From Streptomyces sp. NBC_00457 (GTDB lineage Bacteria; Actinomycetota; Actinomycetes; Streptomycetales; Streptomycetaceae), in assembly GCF_036014015.1 (NCBI RefSeq), contig NZ_CP107905.1:3534001-3598000 (forward strand): a stretch of 64,000 bases of DNA, written 5' to 3'. Made by a program: the position numbers and the translations under genes. Positions 56,751-64,000 of this stretch are shown one piece after another. Under the pieces are notes generated by a model, which had not been told where the DNA came from, did not search any database, and saw only the letters and a list, made by a program, of their open reading frames with translations. Positions within the stretch are counted from its first letter, which is position 1, and each line of letters starts with the position of its first letter.

Positions 56751-59700
56751 TCACCTCGCCGCGGGAGCCGGAGCCGGGGTGGAGTCGGGGGCGAACAACC
56801 CCAGCCGATGCGCCACCGCCGCCGCCTCTCCCCTGCCCGAGACGCCGAGTTTGGACAGGATGTTGGAGACGTGGACGCTGGCGGTCTTCGGGGAGATGAA
56901 GAGTTCCTCGGCGATCTGGCGGTTGGTGCGGCCGGCGGAGACCAGGCGCAGGACGTCGCGTTCCCGGCCGGTGAGGCCGAGGGCGTCGGCGGGGTCGGCA
57001 GGGGTGAGCGATTGTTTGGGGGTGTGGGTCAGAGGGAGGCGGGCGCGCTGGGCGAGCAGGGCGGCCGCGTCGGCCAGTGGGCGGGCGCCGAGGTGGTCGG
57101 CGACGGCATGGGCGAGACGCAGCAGCTCGGCGGCCCGGTCACGTTCGTCCTCGCCGCCGGACGGCAGCAGGGCCTCGGCGAGGCGATACCGGACGCGGGC
57201 GAGATCGTAGGGCCGGTCGAGGCATTCGAAGGCGGCGACGACCTCGGCCCAGTCGTCCGGGGTGCAGCGCGCCTCGGCCCGCAGCAGTTCGGTGCGGACC
57301 CAGCGTTCGTACGCCTGCCAGACGGGGACGTTCGCGGCCAGGGACTTGGCGGCGGTGCGGATGCGGTCGAGGATCTCGGACCGGCCCGCATCGACGGTGT
57401 GCAGGCCGCGTGCGTCGGCCTCCGCGGTGGCGGCGATGAGGAGCACGGGCCAGGCGTAGCGCTGGGTGCCGGGTGGGAAGCCGGTGTCCAGGACGTGCCG
57501 GAGTTCGGCGCGGGCGTCGAGGAGGCGGCCCTCGGCGACGGCGATGCCGACCGCGAGGCGGGCCAGCGGCAGCTCGTGCTGGGGCACCTTGTCGTGGGTG
57601 CCGAAGTGGCCGCGGGCCGCGGACAGTTGACGGCCGGCCTCGGCCAGGTCACCGCGGGCGAGTGCGAGCAGGGCATGGGTCTTGGCGCGGAAGGCGCGGG
57701 GCTTGGCGCTCTGGCCGACGCGCTCGGAGGCGTCGGCGGCTTCGGCAGCCTCGGTCCACCGGCCCAGAGAGTGGAGGGAGTCGGCGAGGTTGCCCCATAC
57801 CCAGGCCTCGGTGTCCGGCAGGCCCAGTCCCCGGGCGAAATCGACGCCCTCCTGGAGCACGGCGACGGCCTCCTGCGAGCGGCCGATGCCTTCCAGGTGG
57901 GAGGGCAGGTTCACAAAGGCGCGGCCCATCACGGATACGTCGCCGAGCGTGGCCACCTGCTCCTTGACCCGGTACACCTGGGCGAGGCCGGGCTCGATGT
58001 CACCGGAGTCGACCATGAGCCCGCCGAGGGTCAGCCGTGCGTTCATCTCGATGTCGCGGGCGCCGACCATGCGGGCGTACTCCACGGCGCGTTCGGCGGC
58101 GGTGAGCGCGTCGGGGCCCGGGTTGTGCAGCATCGACCAGTTGGCGACCGAGGAGAGGACCTCGGCATGCACTTCGGAGGGCGGCAGGCCGCGTACGAGG
58201 CTCTGGGCGGTGGCGAGTTCCTGCCATCCGTCGCCGCGGCCGAGGGCCTGGATCAGCCGGGCCCGCTGGTTCCAGAACCAGGCGGCGCGCAGGGAGTCTC
58301 CCTCGTCCTCCAGCACCCGGATCGCCCGCTTGGTGATCTTCAGGGCGCGTTCCCGCTCCCCGCACAGCCGCCCGGCGACGGCGGCCTCGGCCATCAGGTC
58401 GAGGGAGCGCAGCGGGGTGGTGGCGGGGTCGCAGCCGCAGGGGGGATGGACCTCGGTGTAGTCGACGGGGCGCAGTGTGGCCCGGATCTCCTCGGGGGCG
58501 GTGTCCCACAGCTCCATCGCCCGTTCCAGCAGCCGCAGTTGCTCGGAGTAGGCGTGCCGGCGGCGGGCGGTGACGGAGGCGGCGAGGACGGCTGGCAGGG
58601 CCTTGGCGGCGTCATGGGCGTGGTACCAGTAGCTGGCCAGGCGCATGACCCGCTCGTCGGCGGGGACCAGCGTGGGGTCGGCCTCCAGGGCTTCGGCGTA
58701 GCGGCGGTTGAGCCGGGAGCGCTCGCCGGGCAGCAGATCGTCGCCGACGGCCTCGCGGACCAGGGAGTGACGGAAGCGGTAGCCGTCCCTGTCGGGGGCG
58801 GCGCTGAGGATGTTGGCGTTCACGGCGGCCCGCAAGGCCTCGATCAGGTCGTCCTCGGCGAGCCCGGCGATGGCGGCGAGCAGCCGGTACTCCACGGCGG
58901 AGCCGCCCTCGGCGACGATCCGGGCGACCCGCTGGGCGCTCTCGGGCAGGCCCTCGACCCGGACGAGGAGCAGATCGCGCAGGGAGTCCGTGAGCCCGGT
59001 GCGCGAGCCCTCGGCGGCGGAGACGGCGAGTTCCTCCACGAAGAAGGCGTTGCCGTCGGAGCGCTGGAAGATCTCGTCGACCTGGGCGGGATCGGGCTCG
59101 GCGGCGAGGATGCCGGCGATCTGGCGGCTCACTTCCTCGCGGCTGAAGCGGCCGAGTTCGATACGGCGGACCGTGCGCAACCGGTCGAGTTCGGCGAGCA
59201 GGGGGCGCAGTGGATGGCGGCGGTGGATGTCGTCGGAGCGGTAGGTGGCGAGGACGACGAGGCGGCCGGTGCGCAGCGTGCGGAACAGGTAGGCGAGGAG
59301 GTGGCGGGTGGAGGCGTCGGCCCAGTGCAGGTCCTCCAGCGCGACGACGACGGTGTGGTCGGCGGCGACGCGCTCCAGCAGCCGTGCGGTGAGTTCGAAG
59401 AGGCGGGCCATGGCCTCTTCGTCGTCCCGGCCCGTGGCCCGCGCGCTGGATGTCTCGCCCATCTCGGGCAGCAGCCGGGCCAGTTCCTCCTCCTGTCCCG
59501 CGGCGGCCGTGGCCAGCTCGTCGGGCAGGGCGCGGCGCAGGGCGCGCAGGGCGGCGGAGAAGGAGGCGAAGGGCAGTCCGTCGGCGCCGATCTCGACACA
59601 GCCGCCCAGCGCGACGACCGCGCCCTGCCGGCACGCCGCGGTGGCGAACTCCTCGACGAGCCGCGTCTTGCCGACCCCGGCCTCACCGCCGATCAGTAAC

Positions 59701-59948
59701 GCCTGCGGCTCGCCGGCTGCGGCGCCGGCGAGCGCGTCGTTCAGCATGTCCAGCTCGTCACCACGGCCGACGAAGACGGGACTTACGGACCTGGTCTCCA
59801 CAGCCCCGAGCATCGCACGGGGGTCCGACAACGCGGGACCGGTTTTCTCCGGGGTGCTCGTCGGGTCAGCGGTCTGGGCCGGAGTGCGAGCGAGGGCCGT
59901 ACCGATGGTCGGTACGGCCCCTCCACCCCCGCCCTCCCCCGCGCTCAT
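56751..59948 (-). CDS. LuxR-family LAL regulator with N-terminal AAA ATPase
   Basis: 1065 residues, a large ATP-binding LuxR regulator. After a low-complexity lead, the AAA_16 domain shows PVFVGRGDELDMLNDALAGA and Walker A LIGGEAGVGKTRLVEEF (near residues 86-100), Walker B-like VVVALEDLHWAD, then GRFSREEVSRQIAGIL. The middle (about 380-960) is a helical repeat region of the TPR kind. The C-terminal GerE domain is LTGRERDVLRLVSAGRTNRQ, IAEELFISPKTASVHVSNIL (about 990-1045). LALs usually activate pathway genes. ATG 59948 overlaps the stop of the preceding small gene (ATGA), so they are coupled. Target genes cannot be told from context. Confidence 0.92.
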   Translation of the reverse strand: MSAGEGGGGGAVPTIGTALARTPAQTADPTSTPEKTGPALSDPRAMLGAVETRSVSPVFVGRGDELDMLNDALAGAAAGEPQALLIGGEAGVGKTRLVEEFATAACRQGAVVALGGCVEIGADGLPFASFSAALRALRRALPDELATAAAGQEEELARLLPEMGETSSARATGRDDEEAMARLFELTARLLERVAADHTVVVALEDLHWADASTRHLLAYLFRTLRTGRLVVLATYRSDDIHRRHPLRPLLAELDRLRTVRRIELGRFSREEVSRQIAGILAAEPDPAQVDEIFQRSDGNAFFVEELAVSAAEGSRTGLTDSLRDLLLVRVEGLPESAQRVARIVAEGGSAVEYRLLAAIAGLAEDDLIEALRAAVNANILSAAPDRDGYRFRHSLVREAVGDDLLPGERSRLNRRYAEALEADPTLVPADERVMRLASYWYHAHDAAKALPAVLAASVTARRRHAYSEQLRLLERAMELWDTAPEEIRATLRPVDYTEVHPPCGCDPATTPLRSLDLMAEAAVAGRLCGERERALKITKRAIRVLEDEGDSLRAAWFWNQRARLIQALGRGDGWQELATAQSLVRGLPPSEVHAEVLSSVANWSMLHNPGPDALTAAERAVEYARMVGARDIEMNARLTLGGLMVDSGDIEPGLAQVYRVKEQVATLGDVSVMGRAFVNLPSHLEGIGRSQEAVAVLQEGVDFARGLGLPDTEAWVWGNLADSLHSLGRWTEAAEAADASERVGQSAKPRAFRAKTHALLALARGDLAEAGRQLSAARGHFGTHDKVPQHELPLARLAVGIAVAEGRLLDARAELRHVLDTGFPPGTQRYAWPVLLIAATAEADARGLHTVDAGRSEILDRIRTAAKSLAANVPVWQAYERWVRTELLRAEARCTPDDWAEVVAAFECLDRPYDLARVRYRLAEALLPSGGEDERDRAAELLRLAHAVADHLGARPLADAAALLAQRARLPLTHTPKQSLTPADPADALGLTGRERDVLRLVSAGRTNRQIAEELFISPKTASVHVSNILSKLGVSGRGEAAAVAHRLGLFAPDSTPAPAPAAR

Positions 59949-60130
59949 GCGACCCGGGCGAACCGGTGCCGGCGCGGGCGGTGCGTATGGCTGTCCGGCT
60001 CGGCGGTGCGCCGTGCCGCTTCGCGGCGGGCGGCGCGGCGAGCGCGGACGGCCTCGCGGGCCAGCCGCTCCTGCTCTGCCTCGCGGATGAGCTCGGCGGA
60101 GCGGAGCTGCTGCATCTCGTACTCGTACAT
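59945..60130 (-). CDS. Small basic helical protein coupled to the LAL gene
   Basis: 61 residues: MYEYEMQQLRSAELIREAEQ, ERLAREAVRARRAARREAAR, then a Thr/Pro/His/Arg tail. It is predicted to be one long charged helix. GGGGAG lies five bases before ATG 60130. Its TGA shares bases with the ATG of the LAL regulator. I recall the MYEYEMQQLRSAELIR start from other streptomycetes, so it is a real conserved gene. It may bind the regulator or simply drive its translation; neither is shown. Confidence 0.8.
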   Translation of the reverse strand: MYEYEMQQLRSAELIREAEQERLAREAVRARRAARREAARRTAEPDSHTHRPRRHRFARVA

Positions 60131-60248
60131 GGTGTCTCCCCTGGTGAGCGTCGGTTTCGGGTCTCGCTCTCTGCGATGCCTCTACCTTCGTCTGCCAGGG
60201 GGGTCCGCCACATCGGGAGAGTTCCGCATCTTCGGCGGTGGGCGGGGC

Positions 60249-60313
60249 CTTAGACGTGCGTGAGGGGCCCCAGGAACTCCGTAAGGTGCTTACGGATGCC
60301 CTAAGACCCCTCA
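60249..60313. terminator. Structured inverted repeat downstream of the membrane-protein gene
   Basis: TCCGTAAG (60278-60285), GTG, CTTACGGA (60289-60296) is a perfect 8-3-8 hairpin. TGAGGGG (60261-60267) and CCCCTCA (60307-60313) could pair outside it. It starts 15 bases past the stop of the 60328-60930 gene and may be its terminator or an operator for the small gene at 60130. Confidence 0.5.
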
Positions 60314-60327
60314 GGACCTGCGGTGGT

Positions 60328-60930
60328 TCAGCCGGCGGACGGCACTCCGAGCCAGACGCCGGTGTACTTGAGGACCGCGAGGAGCAGGCCGATGACGCCG
60401 AGCGAGACGCCCGCCCAGGAAACCGACTTGATCCAGACCGGCTGCGGCTTGCCCGGGACGCCGAACGCCGGACGGGCGAGGACCGCGACGCCGACGAGCA
60501 GGGCGACGAGCGCGAAGGTCCCGGCCCACAGCGCGGTGGCCTCCCAGGCGTCGCCGTAGACCGACTGGAGCTGCGTGGCGACGCTCGCGCTCTGCGAGGC
60601 CTGCATCTCCAGCTGGCCGTTGATCTCCACGCGCGCCGAGGCCACCGTGCCGACCCAGCTGCCGGTCAGCGAGACCAGGCCGAGCGCGGCGGCGACGATG
60701 GCGCCGGCGCCCTGACCCACTCCGGACGACTCCTTCACCTGGGCCACGGGAAGCTCGTCATCGTCATCGTCCTCGGCGGACTCGATGTCGGACGGCTCGG
60801 CCGTGCCCTCGGCCTCGGTCCCGGTCTCTTCGTCGGCCTTGGTGACGTCCACCTTCTCCTCGTCGGTCGTGGCCTCGGTGCCCGTCTCGACACCGGTTTC
60901 GTCGTCTGTCTTGGTTCCCATGCTGCGCAC
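60328..60930 (-). CDS. Membrane protein with acidic N-terminus
   Basis: 200 residues, no family recognised. The first 65 residues are almost all Glu, Asp, Thr and Gly (TEATTDEEKVDVTKADEETG and a run of Asp), which is cytoplasmic. Three membrane helices follow: GAGAIVAAALGLVSLTGSWV (about 73-95), ALWAGTFALVALLVGVAVLA (about 132-153) and VSLGVIGLLLAVLKYTGVWL (about 174-195). Between the first two lies an extracellular QLEMQASQSASVATQLQSVY segment. GTG 60930 has AGGA eight bases before it; ATG 60921 is the alternative. No partner genes are adjacent. Confidence 0.78.
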   Translation of the reverse strand: MRSMGTKTDDETGVETGTEATTDEEKVDVTKADEETGTEAEGTAEPSDIESAEDDDDDELPVAQVKESSGVGQGAGAIVAAALGLVSLTGSWVGTVASARVEINGQLEMQASQSASVATQLQSVYGDAWEATALWAGTFALVALLVGVAVLARPAFGVPGKPQPVWIKSVSWAGVSLGVIGLLLAVLKYTGVWLGVPSAG

Positions 60931-60956
60931 CGTACGGATCCTGTCTGAGAAGTCTC

Positions 60957-61529
60957 TTAATGATCGCTGTCAGCGGCACGCGCGCGTGCTTCACGCCATT
61001 CGGGGGCGAGGATCGACCACACCTCCAGGTCGTGCCTTACGCCACCATAGGGGTGCGCCTCCCGCCGTGTGCCGTCGCGGGTCATTCCGAGCCGCCGGGC
61101 CACGTTCAGGCTGGCCGTGTTGCCCGCGGCGGCCACCCATTCGATGCGGTGGATGCCGCGCTGCTCGACGGCGAAGTCGATGAGGACCCGCATCGCGCGC
61201 GTGACGAGCCCGCGGCCCGTGCCGGCGGGCTCCAGCCAGCAGCCGACCTCGCCGTTGCCGTGCTCGGCGTCGAAGTTCAGGAAGAGCACCCCGCCCACGA
61301 GCTTGCCGTCCAGCCAGATGCCGTGCAGGGAACCGGTGTCGGCGGCCCGCATGTCGGCGTACCGCTGGAGGGTCTGCCGTGCGGACGGCACGTCCGTGGC
61401 CTTGGAGCCGAAGGGGACGTACTGGTTGATGAACTCCCGCCCGCGCTCCAGGTGGGCCAGGAACTCCTCGGCGTGCCAGGGCTCCAGGGGCCGCATTTCA
61501 GCGTCGTCACCCAGGGATATCGCGTACAT
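60957..61529 (-). CDS. GNAT-family N-acetyltransferase (RimJ/RimL-like)
   Basis: 190 residues of the Acetyltransf_3 group. Seen: MRPLEPWHAEEFLAHLERGR, LDGKLVGGVLFLNFD, GEVGCWLEPAGTGRGLVTRA (the acetyl-CoA pyrophosphate loop) and IHRIEWVAAAGNTASLNVAR with RLGMTRDG. It would transfer an acetyl group to a protein N-terminus or small amine; which is unknown. ATG 61529 lies within the end of the MMPL gene (23-base overlap) and has AAGGAG ten bases upstream, so it is translated from the MMPL transcript. Confidence 0.88.
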   Translation of the reverse strand: MYAISLGDDAEMRPLEPWHAEEFLAHLERGREFINQYVPFGSKATDVPSARQTLQRYADMRAADTGSLHGIWLDGKLVGGVLFLNFDAEHGNGEVGCWLEPAGTGRGLVTRAMRVLIDFAVEQRGIHRIEWVAAAGNTASLNVARRLGMTRDGTRREAHPYGGVRHDLEVWSILAPEWREARARAADSDH

Positions 61530-63741
61530 CCTGATCCCGCTCCTTCTCCAGCTGCTCCACGACGTCGACGCCGGCGAGCCTCTCATGGGCGGCGCGGGAC
61601 TCGGGCGGCTCGATGCTGATGCGCGGGAGGTACTTCTCCAGCGGGCGCGGCAGCCACCAGTTGGCGCCGCCGAGCAGGTGCATGAGGGCCGGCACCAGCA
61701 ACGTACGCAGGACGAAGGCGTCGAGGGCGACGGCGGCGGCCAGCGCGATGCCGAACATGGCGATCACGCGGTCGCCGCTGAGCACGAAGGCGAGGAAGAC
61801 CGAGATCATGATGACGGCGGCGGAGTTGATCACCCGGCTGGTCTCGGCGAGGCCGATGCGGACGGCCCGCCGGTTGTCGCCGGTCTCCAGCCACTCCTCG
61901 TACATCCGGCTGACCAGGAAGACCTGGTAGTCCATGGAGAGGCCGAACAGCACCGACACCATGATGACCGGCAGGAACGGCTCGATCGGTCCCGCCCGCC
62001 CCAGCCCCAGCAGCTCGCTCCCCCACCCCCACTGGAAGATCGCGACGACGACACCGAACGCGGCGGCGACGGCGGCCACGTTCATCGCGGCGGCCTTCAG
62101 CGGGATGCCGACGGACCGGAAGGCGAGCAGGAGCAGCAGACAGCCGAGGCCGACGACGACGCCCACGAACAGCGGCAGCTTGCCGACGATGACCTCGGCG
62201 AAGTCGTCGTAGGCCGCCGTCACTCCGCCGACGTGCACATCCAGCGAGGTGCCCGTCTCGGCACGCGGCAGCACCTCGGTGCGCAGCCGGTCGACGAGAG
62301 CGCTGGTCGTCTGCGACTGCGGCGAGGACTGCGGGACGACGGTCAGATACGCGGTGTGGCCGCCGGAGCTGTAGGTCACCGGCGTGACGGCCGCGACGCC
62401 CTCGGTGGCGTGGAGGGTGGCGTCGAGGTTGTCGAGGGCGAGCTTGTCCTCGGCTCCGTCGACGGCGGTGACGAGGGTGAGCGGCCCGTTGACGCCGGGC
62501 CCGAAACCGTCCGCGAGCAGGTCGTACGCCTGCCTGGTGGTCGTCGTCTCGGGATTGTTGCCCTGGTCGGAGGTGCCCAGGCGCAGCCCGAGCGTGGGCA
62601 GGGCGAGCAGCGTGATCACGGCGAGGGCGACCGCGCCGAGCTTCTTGGGGTGCCGTTCCACGAAGGCCGACCAGCGGGCCGCGAACCCGGTCGGCAGCTC
62701 GGGCTCGGGACCGTGCTCGGCGAGCCTGCGGCGCTCACGGCGGCTGAGCGCCCGCATGCCGATGAAGGACAGCAACGCGGGCAGCAGGGTCACGGCGGCG
62801 GCGACCGTGAGGACCACGGTCAGCGAGGCGGCGATCGCGACGCCGTTGAGGAAGTTCAGCCGCAGGATCAGCATGCCCAGCAGGGCGATGCACACCGTGG
62901 CGCCCGCGAAGACCACCGCACGCCCGGTCGTCGCGACGGCGCTGGTGACCGACTCGGTGACGGACAGCCCGCGTTTCAGACCGCGGCGGTGCCGGGTCAC
63001 GATGAACAGCGCGTAGTCGATGCCGACGCCAAGGCCGATCAGCATGCCGAGCATGGGCGCGAAGTCGGCCACGGTCATGACATGCCCGAGCAGCACGATC
63101 CCCGCGTACGCCGTGCCGACGCTCACCAGCGCGGTGGCGATGGGCAGCAGCGAGGCGGCGAGCGAGCCGAAGGCGAGGAACAGCACGACCGCGGCGACCG
63201 CCACCCCGACGATCTCCGCGAGGTGCCCGCCGGACGACTCGGTCAGCGCGATGGCACTGCCGCCCAGCTCCACCTGAAGCCCGTCGGTCCGCGCCGACTC
63301 GGCGGTGTCGACGACGGCCTGCGCCTCGGACCTGTCGATCGACTCGGCCGGGTCGTCGAAGGTGACGGTCGCGTAGGCCGTACGTCCGTTGCCGCTGATC
63401 TGCGCCGCGCCCTGGCCGGAGTACGGGCTGATCACGGTGGCCACGCCGGGCAGTTCCGCGATCTCGTTCAGGGTGCGGGTCATGGTCTGTTCGACGTCGG
63501 CGGCGCGGACGGTGCCGGACGCGGTGTGCCAGACAACGGTGTCGCTGTCGCCGCCGAGTGCGGGGAAGCCCTCCCGCAGCAGCTGGGTGGCGCGCCCGGA
63601 CTCGGTGCCCGGGGCCTCGTAGTCGTTCGAGTACGCGGCGCCTGCGACGGCGGCGCCCGCGGTCACCCCGCCGAAAGCGAGGAGCCACAGCAGAACCGCG
63701 ACCAGGCGGCGTCGGACACACCAGCGTGCGAGGGCTGCCAC
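61507..63741 (-). CDS. MMPL-family (RND-type) membrane transporter
   Basis: 744 residues with two MMPL halves, each a single helix, an extracellular domain and five helices. Seen: RRRLVAVLLWLLAFGGVTAG (first helix), LIGLGVGIDYALFIVTRHRR (conserved GxxxDY proton-relay motif), and VLFGLSMDYQVFLVSRMYEE (the second DY motif), then the long helix clusters. MMPL proteins move lipids, lipopeptides or siderophores, or confer resistance. GTG 63741 (VAALARWCVRRR) with GGGAG eight bases upstream is preferred over an extended start at 63843. The downstream GNAT gene overlaps it. The substrate is not indicated. Confidence 0.92.
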   Translation of the reverse strand: MAALARWCVRRRLVAVLLWLLAFGGVTAGAAVAGAAYSNDYEAPGTESGRATQLLREGFPALGGDSDTVVWHTASGTVRAADVEQTMTRTLNEIAELPGVATVISPYSGQGAAQISGNGRTAYATVTFDDPAESIDRSEAQAVVDTAESARTDGLQVELGGSAIALTESSGGHLAEIVGVAVAAVVLFLAFGSLAASLLPIATALVSVGTAYAGIVLLGHVMTVADFAPMLGMLIGLGVGIDYALFIVTRHRRGLKRGLSVTESVTSAVATTGRAVVFAGATVCIALLGMLILRLNFLNGVAIAASLTVVLTVAAAVTLLPALLSFIGMRALSRRERRRLAEHGPEPELPTGFAARWSAFVERHPKKLGAVALAVITLLALPTLGLRLGTSDQGNNPETTTTRQAYDLLADGFGPGVNGPLTLVTAVDGAEDKLALDNLDATLHATEGVAAVTPVTYSSGGHTAYLTVVPQSSPQSQTTSALVDRLRTEVLPRAETGTSLDVHVGGVTAAYDDFAEVIVGKLPLFVGVVVGLGCLLLLLAFRSVGIPLKAAAMNVAAVAAAFGVVVAIFQWGWGSELLGLGRAGPIEPFLPVIMVSVLFGLSMDYQVFLVSRMYEEWLETGDNRRAVRIGLAETSRVINSAAVIMISVFLAFVLSGDRVIAMFGIALAAAVALDAFVLRTLLVPALMHLLGGANWWLPRPLEKYLPRISIEPPESRAAHERLAGVDVVEQLEKERDQDVRDIPG

Positions 63742-63936
63742 GAAACGTGCTCCCGGGGGTGGGGATTTGTGGATCTTTGACCGGGAACAGTCGCTCAGGA
63801 CGTGAACGGCCCGCAAAGAACGTATGAGCAATGCGAGGACCACTCTTGCAGGCGGAAGTGATCGTTCATCGCGTTCGTGGGCTTATTCACAGGAGTGGGA
63901 GACAGATCACAGGACAGTAACGGTCACTCTGTCACC

Positions 63937-64000
63937 TCAGTCGAACTGGTCGCCCAGCGCCATCACCATCGCCCCGATGATCAGCAGCCACAACGCCCTG
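63937..64000 (-). CDS. C-terminal end of a membrane protein (partial)
   Basis: Reading in from the right edge on the minus strand gives RALWLLIIGAMVMALGDQFD followed by a TGA at 63939-63937. The stretch is a single hydrophobic helix with a short polar tail, typical of the end of an integral membrane protein. The rest of the gene lies beyond the window, so nothing more can be said. It precedes the MMPL gene by about 195 bases on the same strand. Confidence 0.6.
   Translation of the reverse strand, partial: RALWLLIIGAMVMALGDQFD

Overview
The window is chromosomal DNA from a Streptomyces. The DNA is very GC-rich, codons almost all end in G or C, and GTG/TTG starts are common. The gene order (gltX, two conservons, accB/accE, a cimA-type synthase, ilvE, leuB, proline catabolism, serA, ilvC, ilvN, ilvB) matches what I remember of the S. 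coelicolor SCO5547-SCO5511 core region. I see no tRNA, rRNA, CRISPR array, prophage or biosynthetic gene cluster. Both ends are cut inside genes: gltX on the left and a membrane protein tail on the right.

Layout. 1-1654 (minus strand): gltX, a fumarylacetoacetate hydrolase-fold enzyme, and a small peptide gene with a duplicated ANPRRT motif. 2202-12770 (plus): two complete four-gene conservons (cvnA-cvnB-cvnC-cvnD) in tandem, each a membrane histidine-kinase-like protein, a roadblock protein, a DUF742 protein and a small GTPase-like protein. 12937-14781 (minus): accE/accB, acyl-CoA carboxylase subunits. 15185-18884: YceI protein, YdeI/OmdA-like protein, secreted trypsin, glycine-rich membrane protein. 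18977-22805 (minus): a glycoside hydrolase family 3 gene broken by an internal deletion, a fragment of an RsbW-like ATPase, and a DUF234-type ATPase.

22898-29077 is mostly branched-chain amino acid synthesis (cimA, ilvE, leuB), interrupted by a small HTH membrane protein and a serine hydrolase. 29220-32314 holds a secreted phosphatase and small genes. 32402-36391 is a proline-to-glutamate module (proline dehydrogenase, pruA) with a divergent PucR-type regulator. 36480-41546 is an oligopeptide/nickel-family ABC importer behind a Zur-like box, with both permeases fused in one protein. 41500-43697 is a divergent TetR/MFS efflux pair. 43706-49300 (minus) carries serA, ilvC, ilvN and ilvB; ilvB has a leader peptide and attenuator. 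49446-64000 holds a GGDEF/degenerate-EAL protein, a 2-hydroxyacid dehydrogenase next to a 180-bp MITE-like element, an aldo/keto reductase, a PQQ-type sugar dehydrogenase lipoprotein, a LuxR-family LAL regulator with a small coupled partner gene, and an MMPL transporter coupled to a GNAT acetyltransferase.

The most interesting points are the twin conservons with a conserved CvnA tail, the duplicated-motif peptide divergent from them, a putative Ile-Ile leader/attenuator before cimA, the Zur-box importer with fused permeases, the deletion-scarred GH3 gene and the MITE. All calls were made by eye; family names and synteny rest on memory, and no database was searched.
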